Below are positions 1 to 8,900 of a stretch of 64,000 nt of DNA, in pieces; the first letter of the stretch is position 1; every line of letters starts with the position of its first letter. Location of the stretch: positions 24,730 to 88,729 of the forward strand of contig NZ_NASZ01000018.1 in assembly GCF_014596575.1 (NCBI RefSeq), read 5' to 3'. The translations under genes were made by a program, and so were the position numbers. This DNA comes from Flavobacterium pokkalii. GTDB lineage: Bacteria; Bacteroidota; Bacteroidia; Flavobacteriales; Flavobacteriaceae. The notes under the pieces were generated by a model. The model was given only the letters and a program-made list of their open reading frames with translations, made no database searches and was not told the origin of the DNA.

Positions 1-1
1 T

Positions 2-295
2 TCTTTTGAATACCTAATCATTTCTTTGTTTGTTCCAAAAGCCAAACCTTTAAACCGTTTTGAAATTGACGAAGCTGTTTTCAATGCTTTAGAAAAATTA
101 TTGGCTACCAAAAAATGTCTGATTTATGTTTTTGGAAATCCTTATGCATTGCCATTAATTCCCAATTTATCCAAGGTATTAAGAGTGATTGAAGTTTATC
201 AGGACTTTAAAGAATTTCAAATTTTGGCGGCACATCAATTTTTATCCGATTCCGAACACTACGGACAACTTCCGGTTCAAATTGAAATTCAATAA
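2..295 (+). CDS. Glycoside hydrolase family 3 protein, C-terminal end (partial)
   Basis: The frame is open from base 2 and the start lies left of the window, so only the last 97 or so residues are visible. The stretch with VFGNPYALPLIPN, followed by a hydrophobic strand and an AAHQFL helix and ending in GQLPVQIEIQ, resembles the C-terminal alpha/beta sandwich domain of flavobacterial GH3 beta-N-acetylglucosaminidases, which often end in a LPVxI strand. The catalytic barrel is not in view, so substrate cannot be judged. The TTG at position 26 is internal, not a start. The gene is followed by a 120-base gap holding the peroxiredoxin promoter. Confidence rests on the GNPY/LPV pattern only. Confidence 0.6.
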   Translation, partial: SFEYLIISLFVPKAKPLNRFEIDEAVFNALEKLLATKKCLIYVFGNPYALPLIPNLSKVLRVIEVYQDFKEFQILAAHQFLSDSEHYGQLPVQIEIQ

Positions 296-377
296 CTTAC
301 ACTTAACAATAAACAAATATTATTATTAAATAAATATTAATAATTACACACTATTATTATTCGGCTCTGATTAAACT

Positions 378-385
378 TATTTTTG
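378..385 (+). promoter_or_regulatory. Bacteroidota -7 element for the peroxiredoxin gene
   Basis: TATTTTTG fits the TAnnTTTG -7 consensus of Bacteroidota and lies 33 bases before the ATG at 419. No clear -33 TTG is seen at the usual spacing, which is common in this phylum. Confidence 0.5.
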
Positions 386-418
386 CACCAACAAATAATA
401 ACTTAAAAAACAAATACT

Positions 419-1057
419 ATGTCATTAGTAGGAAAAAAATTCCCAAGCATTGCAGTTGACGCCATTTCAGAAATGGGTGATAATTTAAAAATCAACATCT
501 TTGAAGAAGCAGTAAACAACAACAAAAAAGTACTTTTATTCTGGTACCCAAAAGATTTTACTTTTGTTTGTCCAACAGAGTTACACGCTTTTCAAGCTGC
601 TTTACCAGAATTTGAAAAAAGAAACACTATCGTAATCGGAGCTTCTTGTGATACTAACGAAGTACACTTCGCCTGGTTAAACACAGCAAAAAACAACGGT
701 GGAATTGAAGGTGTAACTTACCCTCTTTTAGCGGATACAACAAGAAACTTATCAAGTATCTTAGGAATTTTAGATATCGAATCTTCTGAATACAATGAAG
801 AAACTGACACCGTACTTCTTGAAGGTTCTAACGTAACTTACAGAGCTACTTACTTAATTGACGAAACTGGAAAAATTTTCCACGAAAGTGTTAACGATAT
901 GCCATTAGGACGTAACGTAAACGAATACTTACGTATGGTTGACGCTTACACACACATCCAACAAAAAGGAGAAGTTTGTCCTGCTAACTGGGAAGCTGGT
1001 AAAGAAGCAATGACTGCTGACAGAAACAGTACTGCTGCTTACTTAAGTGCAAACTAA
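419..1057 (+). CDS. AhpC/Prx1-type 2-Cys peroxiredoxin
   Basis: 212 aa, the usual size for typical 2-Cys peroxiredoxins, which reduce hydrogen peroxide and organic peroxides in the cytoplasm using thioredoxin or AhpF-type reductants. The peroxidatic cysteine is C51 in FTFVCPTE, and the resolving cysteine is C187 in EVCPANW. Both are present, so the enzyme should be active. No ahpF is next to it; the thioredoxin-like gene 158 bases downstream is a plausible electron donor (inference). The start is ATG, preceded by an A-rich leader and a good -7 element. Codon use is typical of a highly expressed Flavobacterium gene. Confidence 0.93.
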   Translation: MSLVGKKFPSIAVDAISEMGDNLKINIFEEAVNNNKKVLLFWYPKDFTFVCPTELHAFQAALPEFEKRNTIVIGASCDTNEVHFAWLNTAKNNGGIEGVTYPLLADTTRNLSSILGILDIESSEYNEETDTVLLEGSNVTYRATYLIDETGKIFHESVNDMPLGRNVNEYLRMVDAYTHIQQKGEVCPANWEAGKEAMTADRNSTAAYLSAN

Positions 1058-1215
1058 TAATCAATAGCAATTTCAATGGCAATTTCAAATTACAATTTGA
1101 CTTTGCCATTGTATTAAAATTTATAAACTTGCTCAATTTCTATTTCAAAAAAACGCTAATTTGATATCCAAAAATTGACTTTTGAAATTGATATTGACAT
1201 TGAAATTCAATAATT

Positions 1216-1524
1216 ATGTTAATCGAATTAAACGAAGATACTTTAGCCAATTTAGTGGCTGAAAACAATAAAGTGGTAGTTCAATTTTCGGCTTCCTGGT
1301 GTGGAAACTGCCGTATTATGAAACCAAAATTCAAAAAATTAGCAACTGAAAACGAAGCCATGACTTTTGTTTTAGTAGATGCTGAAAATTCTCCGGAATC
1401 CCGAAAATTAGCCAATGTAAGCAACCTGCCTACTTTTGCTACTTTCGTAAACGGACAATTGGTAAACGAAACCCAAACGAACAAACAGGAAGTTTTAATC
1501 GAATTAGTAAACGAAATAGCTTAG
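1216..1524 (+). CDS. Thioredoxin-family protein with WCGNC active site
   Basis: 102 aa, a single thioredoxin fold. The active site is SASWCGNCRIMKP with C29 and C32; the usual proline between the cysteines is asparagine. The cis-proline loop is visible in SNLPTFATF. The dipeptide between the cysteines tunes redox potential in this fold, so the protein may not be a plain general reductant. Its position between a peroxiredoxin and tpx suggests that it serves these peroxidases (inference). A stretch with several TTAAACG copies follows it before the next gene. Confidence 0.88.
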   Translation: MLIELNEDTLANLVAENNKVVVQFSASWCGNCRIMKPKFKKLATENEAMTFVLVDAENSPESRKLANVSNLPTFATFVNGQLVNETQTNKQEVLIELVNEIA

Positions 1525-1591
1525 TCGTTGAATTGTTTAATCGGTTAAACGGTTAAACGATTAAACAAATAACCTGTTAAACAATTAAAGA

Positions 1592-1849
1592 ATGAAACTA
1601 CCTGTAATCAAACATCTGACTCAGTTTATCGAAGAAAACGATCAGGATTACATCATCGAAACTATCGAAGTGCTGGAAGCTTTAACCGAAGTTTCTTCAC
1701 TCAAAGACGAAGAATTGGATGTAATTGGCGAATTAATTTCAAATATGTACGGTGCTCTGGAAGTTGATAAACTCATTAAAAACGGAACCGATAAAAAAGA
1801 AGCGCTCAATACTTTTATGAAAAGAGTATTAGGTTCTATAGACAAATAA
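1592..1849 (+). CDS. Small conserved protein, DUF6952-like
   Basis: 85 aa, acidic and predicted all-helical, with no signal peptide or membrane segment. The N-terminus MKLPVIKHLTQFIEEN and the C-terminal helix with FMKRVLGSID match the short Bacteroidota family DUF6952, which is commonly found next to this thioredoxin. Function is unknown. It lies 67 bases after the thioredoxin gene and is followed by a terminator, so the two may share a transcript. Family name recalled from neighbourhood and sequence; moderately sure. Confidence 0.7.
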   Translation: MKLPVIKHLTQFIEENDQDYIIETIEVLEALTEVSSLKDEELDVIGELISNMYGALEVDKLIKNGTDKKEALNTFMKRVLGSIDK

Positions 1850-1877
1850 GACTTTTTTAAACCCTAAAAAGCAGCTC

Positions 1878-1908
1878 AAAAATGCATCTCGGACAGTTGC
1901 ATTTTTTT
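1878..1908 (+). terminator. Rho-independent terminator after the peroxiredoxin/thioredoxin group
   Basis: The 9-bp stem AAAAATGCA / TGCATTTTT with an 11-base loop runs into a T-tract. It lies 28 bases after the stop at 1849. Confidence 0.7.
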
Positions 1909-2005
1909 GCGTTTACTCCTATTTCACAATCTTTCACTGATTTAAATTCCTCTCTTATTGATTTAAAATCTTAAATCATAAATCCCAATTCTTAAATAAT
2001 TTTCA

Positions 2006-2013
2006 TACTTTTG
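2006..2013 (+). promoter_or_regulatory. -7 element for the tpx operon
   Basis: TACTTTTG fits TAnnTTTG, 22 bases before the tpx ATG at 2036. It follows the terminator at 1878-1908, so tpx probably starts a new transcript. Confidence 0.5.
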
Positions 2014-2035
2014 AAGCTCATTAAAAAACTTAATT

Positions 2036-2533
2036 ATGGCTTCAATCACATTAGGAGGAAATCCAATAAACACTGTAGGTGAATTACCAAAAGTAGGCTC
2101 AAAGCTTGCCGATTTTAAATTAGTAAAAAACGATCTTTCTGTTGCTTCATTAAGCGATTTCAGCGGAAAAAAATTAGTTTTAAATATTTTCCCAAGTATT
2201 GACACAGGAACTTGTGCTACATCTGTTAGAAAATTTAACGAAACAGCTGCAAAATTAGAAAACACTGCTGTTTTATGTATTTCAAGAGATTTACCTTTTG
2301 CTCAAAAACGTTTTTGTGGAGCTGAAGGAATTGAAAATGTAGAAAATTTATCTGATTTTCAGGATGGTGCTTTCGGGAAAACGAACGGATTAGAAATCGC
2401 TGACGGCGCTTTAAAAGGATTACACTCCAGAGTAATCATTGTTGCCGATGCTGACGGTACTATTTTACACACAGAACAGGTTTCTGAAATTGCTAACGAA
2501 CCAAATTACGAAGCTGCATTGGCAGTACTTTAA
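2036..2533 (+). CDS. tpx: Thiol peroxidase (atypical 2-Cys peroxiredoxin)
   Basis: 165 aa, the normal Tpx length. The peroxidatic cysteine is C60 in SIDTGTCATSVRKF and the resolving cysteine is C94 in KRFCGAEG, the diagnostic Tpx pair that forms an intramolecular disulfide. The family reduces peroxides at the expense of thioredoxin. The ATG is preceded by a -7 element, and dgkA follows 10 bases after the stop, suggesting co-transcription with dgkA and perhaps ftsK. This is the second peroxidase within 2 kb. Confidence 0.93.
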   Translation: MASITLGGNPINTVGELPKVGSKLADFKLVKNDLSVASLSDFSGKKLVLNIFPSIDTGTCATSVRKFNETAAKLENTAVLCISRDLPFAQKRFCGAEGIENVENLSDFQDGAFGKTNGLEIADGALKGLHSRVIIVADADGTILHTEQVSEIANEPNYEAALAVL

Positions 2534-2543
2534 TATTTAATTA

Positions 2544-2918
2544 ATGGCATTTCAAAAAGATAATACCTTTATTACCGGAAGATTTAAAAGTGTTGGTTTT
2601 GCTGTAAAAGGCGCAATAAAACTTATCACGACAGAACACAGTGTAATGGTTCAGTCATCTTTAGGAGTAATCCTTACTATTGCCGGGTTTATCATCGGAT
2701 TGAATCAAACAGAGTGGCTTTTTCAAACTTTAGCTATCGGATTAGTTTTAAGTATCGAAGGTTTAAACACTGCTATTGAAAAAGTAGCCGATTTTATTCA
2801 TCCGGATTACCACGAAAGAATTGGTTTTATAAAAGACATTGCTGCCGGATCTGTATTTTTTGCAGCATTAACGGCAATAATCATTGGTTTAATCATATAC
2901 GTACCTCACTTTATTTAA
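2544..2918 (+). CDS. dgkA: Diacylglycerol/undecaprenol kinase family membrane protein
   Basis: 124 aa with three predicted membrane helices (about residues 38-53, 59-76 and 98-122). The family signature E72-G-L-N-T-A-I-E-K80 is present; in DgkA-type kinases these glutamates and the asparagine bind Mg-ATP. The family phosphorylates diacylglycerol or undecaprenol in the inner membrane; which lipid is used here cannot be read from sequence. It lies between tpx and ftsK with gaps of 10 and 22 bases, so it is probably co-transcribed with them. Confidence 0.9.
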   Translation: MAFQKDNTFITGRFKSVGFAVKGAIKLITTEHSVMVQSSLGVILTIAGFIIGLNQTEWLFQTLAIGLVLSIEGLNTAIEKVADFIHPDYHERIGFIKDIAAGSVFFAALTAIIIGLIIYVPHFI

Positions 2919-2940
2919 GAGGTTTAGTTACATTTATAGA

Positions 2941-5388
2941 ATGGCAAAAACAACAAAAAAAGAGACTTTAGACCCGAACAACAATTCCAAAACTAAGGTT
3001 TTAAAATCATGGGAAATAAGCAAACAGCAAAAAACCATCTTAGGTTGCCTGCTCATTTTATTTTCTGTTGCTTTATTAGTTGCTTTTGTTTCTTTCTATA
3101 TTTATGGACAGGAAGATCAAAGTGCTGTACTGGAAATTACTAACAGAACAGAAACTGTAAAAAATTGGCTGGGAAAGTTTGGTGCTTTCTTAGCCAATTT
3201 AATAGTCTATCAAGGATTTGGACTGGCATCTTTCTTATTTGTTCGCTTATTATTCCTGAGTGGAATCTTTTTAATTTTAGGTCTTTCAGGCCGAAAACTC
3301 AAAAACATCTGGTTTTGGGATTTATTCGTAATGATTAATTTATCGGTTTTGTTTGGCTTTTTTGCTACTTCTCTACCGGAATTAGGCGGAATCATTGGTT
3401 ACGAACTCAACTTATTTTTACAGGATTACATTGGAAAAACCGGTACTTTATTGTTACTGACTTTTGGAATTCTTATTTATGTTATTTTCAAAATGAAATT
3501 GTCTCCTGAAAAGGTGCAGTCTTATTTTGAAAATAAGAAAAAAGAAAGTATTTCAACAGAAAATCCCGTAGTTGCTTCAAATACTGACAGCGCTTACAAT
3601 CTGGAAGAATTTGCTGTAACCGAAGAAGAGGAAGAACCAACAGCAGAAGCCGTTGCCGAAAAAATTCCTGAGTTCAAACCTTCTCAATTCGAAATTAACA
3701 AAGAAGCATTAAAACCAACCATTAGTCATGCTTCTGAAATTAATCTGAATCCAATTTCCAAGCCTTTAACTGTTGAAAAAACAGAAGCTGTTGCAAATGA
3801 CGACTTTGTTATAGAAGCTGCTGAAGAAGAAGAAGTGGTAGAAGAAAACTTAGCCGCCCGTTTGGTTTCTGATTTTGGACTTTTCGACCCAACTTTGGAT
3901 TTATCCAATTATAAATTCCCGACGATTGATTTATTAAAAGAATATTCAACCGGCGGAATTACCATCAATCAGGAAGAATTAGAAGAAAACAAAAACAAAA
4001 TTGTTGATACGCTTCGCAATTATAAAATTGAAATTGCCCAAATCAAAGCTACTGTAGGACCTTCGGTAACTTTATACGAAATTGTTCCTGAAGCCGGTAT
4101 CCGAATTTCTAAAATTAAGAGTTTAGAAGACGATATTGCTTTATCTCTTTCGGCTCTTGGAATTCGTATCATTGCTCCTATTCCCGGAAAAGGAACCATC
4201 GGTATCGAAGTTCCTAACAAAACTCCAACTATGGTTTCGATGAAATCCGTAATTGGTTCGACTAAATTTCAGGAAGCTGAAATGGAACTTCCGGTTGCAC
4301 TTGGAAAAACCATTTCCAACGAAACTTTCGTCGTAGATTTAGCCAAAATGCCTCACCTTTTGATGGCGGGAGCTACCGGACAGGGGAAATCGGTTGGATT
4401 GAATGCGGTTTTAACTTCCTTGTTATACAAAAAACATCCTGCTGAAGTAAAATTCGTTTTGGTTGACCCTAAAAAAGTAGAATTAACGCTTTTTAATAAA
4501 ATTGAAAGGCATTATCTGGCGAAACTTCCGGATGTGGAAGACGCCATTATTACCGATAATGCAAAAGTTATTAACACCCTGAATTCCCTTTGTGTGGAAA
4601 TGGACAACCGTTATTCTTTATTGAAAGATGCCATGGTGCGTAACATCAAAGAATATAACGAAAAATTCAAATCCCGAAGATTGAATCCGGAAAACGGACA
4701 CCGATTTTTACCTTACATCATATTGGTTGTCGATGAATTTGCCGATTTGATTATGACCGCCGGAAAGGAAGTCGAAGTTCCTATTGCACGTTTGGCTCAA
4801 TTAGCCCGAGCCATTGGAATCCACTTGATTATTGCTACACAAAGACCTTCGGTAAACGTTATTACAGGTTTAATTAAAGCCAACTTCCCTGCCCGAATTG
4901 CTTTTAGAGTAACTTCTAAAATTGATTCCAGAACTATTTTGGACACGCAGGGAGCTGATCAGTTAATTGGACGAGGAGATTTATTGTACACTAACGGAAA
5001 TGATGTGGTACGTGTACAATGTGCTTTCATTGACACCCCTGAAGTAGAAAAAATCACTGATTTTATTGGTTCTCAAAAAGCTTATGCAACTGCTTATTTA
5101 CTTCCGGAATATGTTGGCGAAGAGAATGGCATCAATCTTGATATTGATATTTCTGAAAGAGATACCTTGTTCAGAGAAGCAGCCGAAATTATCGTTAACG
5201 CGCAACAGGGCTCGGCTTCTTTGCTACAGCGAAAACTAAAATTGGGTTACAACCGCGCCGGTCGATTAATTGATCAATTAGAAGCTGCCGGTATTGTAGG
5301 GCCTTTTGAAGGAAGTAAAGCAAGAGCGGTTAATATTCTGGATATGCAGGCTCTTGATCAGTTTTTTAATAATGAAGAAAATAATTAA
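2941..5388 (+). CDS. ftsK: FtsK/SpoIIIE DNA translocase
   Basis: 815 aa. Four membrane helices occupy about residues 30-180. A Glu-rich linker follows (about 200-310), then the RecA-like motor with Walker A GATGQGKS at residues 477-484 and Walker B in ILVVDEFAD. A C-terminal winged-helix gamma domain (about 745-810) should read KOPS-like orienting sequences. The protein pumps chromosome ends through the closing septum and activates dif recombination. The linker is short, as in other Bacteroidota. The stop is 4 bases before lolA. Confidence 0.95.
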   Translation: MAKTTKKETLDPNNNSKTKVLKSWEISKQQKTILGCLLILFSVALLVAFVSFYIYGQEDQSAVLEITNRTETVKNWLGKFGAFLANLIVYQGFGLASFLFVRLLFLSGIFLILGLSGRKLKNIWFWDLFVMINLSVLFGFFATSLPELGGIIGYELNLFLQDYIGKTGTLLLLTFGILIYVIFKMKLSPEKVQSYFENKKKESISTENPVVASNTDSAYNLEEFAVTEEEEEPTAEAVAEKIPEFKPSQFEINKEALKPTISHASEINLNPISKPLTVEKTEAVANDDFVIEAAEEEEVVEENLAARLVSDFGLFDPTLDLSNYKFPTIDLLKEYSTGGITINQEELEENKNKIVDTLRNYKIEIAQIKATVGPSVTLYEIVPEAGIRISKIKSLEDDIALSLSALGIRIIAPIPGKGTIGIEVPNKTPTMVSMKSVIGSTKFQEAEMELPVALGKTISNETFVVDLAKMPHLLMAGATGQGKSVGLNAVLTSLLYKKHPAEVKFVLVDPKKVELTLFNKIERHYLAKLPDVEDAIITDNAKVINTLNSLCVEMDNRYSLLKDAMVRNIKEYNEKFKSRRLNPENGHRFLPYIILVVDEFADLIMTAGKEVEVPIARLAQLARAIGIHLIIATQRPSVNVITGLIKANFPARIAFRVTSKIDSRTILDTQGADQLIGRGDLLYTNGNDVVRVQCAFIDTPEVEKITDFIGSQKAYATAYLLPEYVGEENGINLDIDISERDTLFREAAEIIVNAQQGSASLLQRKLKLGYNRAGRLIDQLEAAGIVGPFEGSKARAVNILDMQALDQFFNNEENN

Positions 5389-5392
5389 TACA

Positions 5393-6034
5393 ATGAAAAA
5401 GTTTATCCAAATTACATTTATCTTACTAATTTCCTTTGCTGTTCAGGCACAAGACAAAAAAGCGAAAAGCCTTTTAGATCAGGTGACTGCAAAAGTAAAA
5501 AGTTATAATAATATTGTAATAGACTTTAAATACTCACTAAACAACAGTCAGGAAAACATCAATCAGGACAGTAAAGGAAATGTAACCCTGAAAGGCAATC
5601 AATATGTATTGAATTTTATGGGAATGACTAAAATTTATGACGGAAAAAAAACTTACACTATTGTTCCTGAAGACGAAGAAATTAATATTTCTACCGTAAA
5701 CGAAAACGACGATAGCGCGGTTACTCCTTCAAAAATGCTTACTTTCTTTAACAAAGGCTACAAATATTCGATGGATATTTTGCAAAATGTAAGAGGAAGA
5801 AAAATTCAATATGTAAAATTAATCCCTACGAATCCAAAAGATCAAAGAAAAGAAATCTTATTAGGAATAGATGTGCAAACCAAACACATTTACAATTTAA
5901 TTGAAACCGGAAAAAAAGGAACTAAAACCACTTTAACCGTTAATTCTTTTAAAACGAATCAGCCTTTATCAAAAAATCAATTTACCTTTGTAGCTAATAA
6001 ATACCCTAATTACTACATCAATAAATTAGATTAA
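5393..6034 (+). CDS. lolA: Outer-membrane lipoprotein carrier protein LolA
   Basis: 213 aa from the ATG at 5393. The frame is open further upstream into ftsK, but the chosen start gives a clean signal peptide (MKKFIQITFILLISFAVQAQ) and sits 4 bases after the ftsK stop. The mature part has the LolA pattern: an N-terminal helix with LLDQVTAKVKSYNNI, then amphipathic strands forming the half-barrel that shields lipoprotein acyl chains in the periplasm. Placement between ftsK and an LptF/G-like permease is conserved in Flavobacterium. Confidence 0.9.
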   Translation: MKKFIQITFILLISFAVQAQDKKAKSLLDQVTAKVKSYNNIVIDFKYSLNNSQENINQDSKGNVTLKGNQYVLNFMGMTKIYDGKKTYTIVPEDEEINISTVNENDDSAVTPSKMLTFFNKGYKYSMDILQNVRGRKIQYVKLIPTNPKDQRKEILLGIDVQTKHIYNLIETGKKGTKTTLTVNSFKTNQPLSKNQFTFVANKYPNYYINKLD

Positions 6035-6042
6035 TCCATTAC

Positions 6043-7500
6043 GTGAAAATCCTCGATAAATACTTATTAAAAACATTCCTGATTACATTTACCACGGTAT
6101 TTGTAATCTTGTTTTTTATATTCATCCTTCAAACCATCTGGCTTTTTATTGCTGAGCTGGCCGGAAAAGACTTAGATGTACCTTTAATTATTAAGTTCCT
6201 GCTCTTCTCCATGCCTCGAATTGTTCCGTTAGTATTACCCCTTTCGGTATTGCTGGCGTCCATCATGACTTTTGGTAATCTTGCCGAAAATTATGAATTT
6301 GCAGCTATGAAATCCTCCGGAATTTCTTTGCAAAGAGCCATGAGAGGACTTATCATTTTCATTGTCTTTCTAAGCGTAATTGCTTTCTTTTTTGCCAATA
6401 ATGTCATTCCTTACGCCGAATACAAATTCATTAATTTCCGCAAAAATATTGCTCAGTTAAAACCGGCAATGGCGATTACCGAAGGACAATTTAGCGATGT
6501 AGGATATTACAATATTAAAGTCAATAAAAAATCGGGAGAAAACGGAAACAAACTAAGCGGAATTACCATTCACAAAAAATCGGTTAATGGCGACGGCAGC
6601 AAAACCGTAATTAAAGCCAAAAACGGCGAACTGATTAGTAGCGAAAAATCCAGTATTTTACAGTTGGTTTTAAACAACGGAAACTACTATGAAGACATTA
6701 CTCCTAAAAAATATACCGACCGAAAGAAATTTCCGTTTGCCAAAAGTTCGTTCAAAAAATACACTATCAACATCGATTTATCACAGCTCAACAATGTAGA
6801 TGTTGACGAAGAAAAAGTAACTAATTCCAATACAATGCTTACTGTAAACGAATTAAGCTACACCTTGGATTCTTTGCAAAAAAATTACAAAACCGAAGTA
6901 ACTTCTTATTCTGAAAACATCAATTTACGAACTATTATCGAAAATAAAACATTCAATGATTTAGCCAATAAAGAATTGGTTAAAAAAAGAAAAGAGCTAC
7001 CGTCAGACATCTTATCATTATTTGATAATCGTAAAAAAGCCGAAATACTTCGCACTGCCAGCAGCAATTTGAGCAGTATTGGTTATAGCATTGATGGCAG
7101 CAAAACAAATTTAGAATCCAAACAAAAAAACATTAACGGTCACTTATTAGCTTTATACGACAAATTTGTCATTGCTTATGGCTGTTTAATGATGTTTTTT
7201 ATTGGAGCACCACTTGGAGCAATTATTAGAAAAGGAGGACTGGGCTTGCCAATTATTTTTGCAGTTTTAATCTTTATTACTTTCCACTTCATTAATACTT
7301 TTGGAAAAAGATTTGCTCAACAAAACGGAATGACGCCATTTATGGGAGCCTGGATGTCTTCTTTCGTATTAACTCCGTTAGCAATTTTACTAACATACAG
7401 AGCTACCAATGACATTGGTCTGATTAACATGGATGTTGTTCTGGCTCCCGTACAAAAACTATTTCAAAAACTAATACCTAACAAAAATAAAACTACCTAA
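6043..7500 (+). CDS. LptF/LptG family (YjgP/YjgQ) permease
   Basis: 485 aa. Three N-terminal membrane helices (about residues 12-35, 55-80, 97-120) and three C-terminal ones (about 375-460) flank a long periplasmic beta-jellyroll region with coiled insertions, the LptF/G arrangement. In other Gram-negatives LptF and LptG form the membrane part of the LptB2FG exporter that extracts LPS. Bacteroidota often carry scattered single copies, so F versus G cannot be decided. The start is GTG at 6043; no closer ATG gives the conserved ILDKYLLKTF beginning. ribB follows one base after the stop. Confidence 0.88.
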   Translation: MKILDKYLLKTFLITFTTVFVILFFIFILQTIWLFIAELAGKDLDVPLIIKFLLFSMPRIVPLVLPLSVLLASIMTFGNLAENYEFAAMKSSGISLQRAMRGLIIFIVFLSVIAFFFANNVIPYAEYKFINFRKNIAQLKPAMAITEGQFSDVGYYNIKVNKKSGENGNKLSGITIHKKSVNGDGSKTVIKAKNGELISSEKSSILQLVLNNGNYYEDITPKKYTDRKKFPFAKSSFKKYTINIDLSQLNNVDVDEEKVTNSNTMLTVNELSYTLDSLQKNYKTEVTSYSENINLRTIIENKTFNDLANKELVKKRKELPSDILSLFDNRKKAEILRTASSNLSSIGYSIDGSKTNLESKQKNINGHLLALYDKFVIAYGCLMMFFIGAPLGAIIRKGGLGLPIIFAVLIFITFHFINTFGKRFAQQNGMTPFMGAWMSSFVLTPLAILLTYRATNDIGLINMDVVLAPVQKLFQKLIPNKNKTT

Positions 7501-7501
7501 A

Positions 7502-8635
7502 ATGGTTAAAGATAAAATACAATTAAACACCATTGAAGAAGCAATTGAAGATATCCGTCAGGGAAAAATTATCTTAGTTGTTGATGACGAAAACAGAGAA
7601 AATGAAGGAGATTTTTTGGCTGCTGCCGAAAAAGCTACTCCGGAAATGATCAACTTCATGGCTACTCACGGACGTGGATTAATATGCGCCCCGTTAACAG
7701 AAAGTCGCTGTAAAGAACTTGGTCTTAATGTTATGGTGGGTAACAATACCGACCCTATGGAAACCGCTTTCACCGTTTCGGTTGATTTAAGAGGAAAAGG
7801 CGTTACCACAGGAATTTCTGCTTCAGACAGAGCCGAAACTATTTTAGCTTTAACTGATCCGGCAACTAAACCACATGATTTAGCCAGACCAGGACACGTT
7901 TTCCCATTAATTGCTAAAGAAGGTGGTGTTTTAAGAAGAACCGGTCACACTGAAGCTGCAATCGATTTTGCCCGCTTAGCCGGATTTAAACCAGCAGGTG
8001 TAATCGTCGAAGTTATGAATGAAGACGGTACTATGGCTCGCTTACCTCAACTGGTAAAAATTGCTAAAAAATTTGATATTAAAGTGGTTTCAATCGAAGC
8101 CCTTGTCGCTTACAGAATGCAACACGATAGTATTATTGTTAAAAAAGAAGATTTTGACATTAATACCCGTTTTGGAACTTTCCGTTTAAGAGCTTACGAA
8201 CAAGTAACCAACAAGCAAATACACATTGCGCTAACAAAAGGAAATTGGAATTCAGGAGAACCTATTTTAACCCGAATTCATTCTTCTCAAGTGAATAACG
8301 ACTTATTAGGAACTTTAACTAATAATGTGGATCAACAATTGGATTCGATGTTTCAAATGATCAACGAAAATGGTCGTGGAGCTGTGATTTTCATCAATCA
8401 GGATATGACAGCCATTAATCTTCTTAACCGAATCACAGAATTAAAAGCGCTTCAGGCAGAAGGAACGATGAAAGCCCCAAAAGTAGTTATTGACACGAAA
8501 GATTACGGAATTGGAGCTCAAATCCTGCACGATCTTGACATTTCTAAAATTCGTTTATTGACAAATTCAGCCCAAACAAAACGTGTGGGAATGATTGGTT
8601 ACGGATTAGAAATTACTGAATACATCAATTATTAA
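7502..8635 (+). CDS. ribB: 3,4-dihydroxy-2-butanone-4-phosphate synthase with degenerate GTP cyclohydrolase II domain
   Basis: 377 aa. Residues 1-205 are a full DHBP synthase with the acidic loop DDENRENEGDF (29-39) and the conserved HGRG, GHTEAA and GVIVEVMNEDG segments; it converts ribulose 5-phosphate to the riboflavin precursor DHBP. Residues 208-377 align with RibA, but the zinc-binding C-x10-C-x-C pattern is gone: the matching stretch RIHSSQVNNDLLGTLTNNV has no cysteine. GTP cyclohydrolase II activity is therefore not expected, and a separate ribA should exist elsewhere in the genome. The C-terminal half may be structural. It overlaps no gene and ends before a terminator. Confidence 0.92.
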   Translation: MVKDKIQLNTIEEAIEDIRQGKIILVVDDENRENEGDFLAAAEKATPEMINFMATHGRGLICAPLTESRCKELGLNVMVGNNTDPMETAFTVSVDLRGKGVTTGISASDRAETILALTDPATKPHDLARPGHVFPLIAKEGGVLRRTGHTEAAIDFARLAGFKPAGVIVEVMNEDGTMARLPQLVKIAKKFDIKVVSIEALVAYRMQHDSIIVKKEDFDINTRFGTFRLRAYEQVTNKQIHIALTKGNWNSGEPILTRIHSSQVNNDLLGTLTNNVDQQLDSMFQMINENGRGAVIFINQDMTAINLLNRITELKALQAEGTMKAPKVVIDTKDYGIGAQILHDLDISKIRLLTNSAQTKRVGMIGYGLEITEYINY

Positions 8636-8686
8636 TTCGAATATCTTATAAAGAATACAGATAATCATCTATAAACAAAGAACTTA

Positions 8687-8716
8687 AAAAACGGCTCTAT
8701 TTTGAACCGCTTTTTT
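8687..8716 (+). terminator. Terminator after ribB
   Basis: The imperfect stem CGGCTC / GAACCG, flanked by A-tract and T-tract, lies about 50 bases after the ribB stop and just before the tRNA promoter. Confidence 0.5.
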
Positions 8717-8752
8717 TCTAAAAAAATGTTTTTTTTATCAGGAAAAACATTC

Positions 8753-8760
8753 TATATTTG
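8753..8760 (+). promoter_or_regulatory. -7 element for tRNA-Ser
   Basis: TATATTTG is a full match to TAnnTTTG, 32 bases before the mature tRNA 5' end at 8793. Confidence 0.6.
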
Positions 8761-8792
8761 CACTCGCAATCGCTAAGCGGTAGCAACTTATT

Positions 8793-8880
8793 GGAGAAAT
8801 GGCAGAGTGGTCGATTGCGGCAGTCTTGAAAACTGTTGACTGTAACAGGTCCGGGGGTTCGAATCCCTCTTTCTCCGCCA
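8793..8880 (+). tRNA. tRNA-Ser(UGA)
   Basis: An 88-base class II tRNA including an encoded CCA. The acceptor stem is GGAGAAA / TTTCTCC. The anticodon loop CTTGAAA gives anticodon TGA and is closed by CAGT / ACTG. A long variable arm (GACTGTAACAGGTCC region) is typical of serine tRNAs. The T arm GGGGGTTCGAATCCCTC is intact. The 3' half is duplicated at the far end of the island (55766-55782), so this tRNA is the integration site. The CCA triplet itself is not part of the duplication and comes from island DNA. Confidence 0.95.
8862..8878 (+). repeat. Attachment site, left copy (17-bp tRNA 3' end)
   Basis: AATCCCTCTTTCTCCGC is the 3' end of tRNA-Ser and recurs exactly at 55766-55782 in direct orientation. 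Paired with the adjacent integrase, this marks the left border of the island. Confidence 0.85.
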
Positions 8881-8900
8881 GCTGGAAAGCAAATTGAATT

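Noticed and set aside
1524..1592. TTAAACG repeats as a regulatory array
   Set aside because: They are short, irregular and lie in the middle of a probable transcript; no clear role or symmetry beyond simple slippage.
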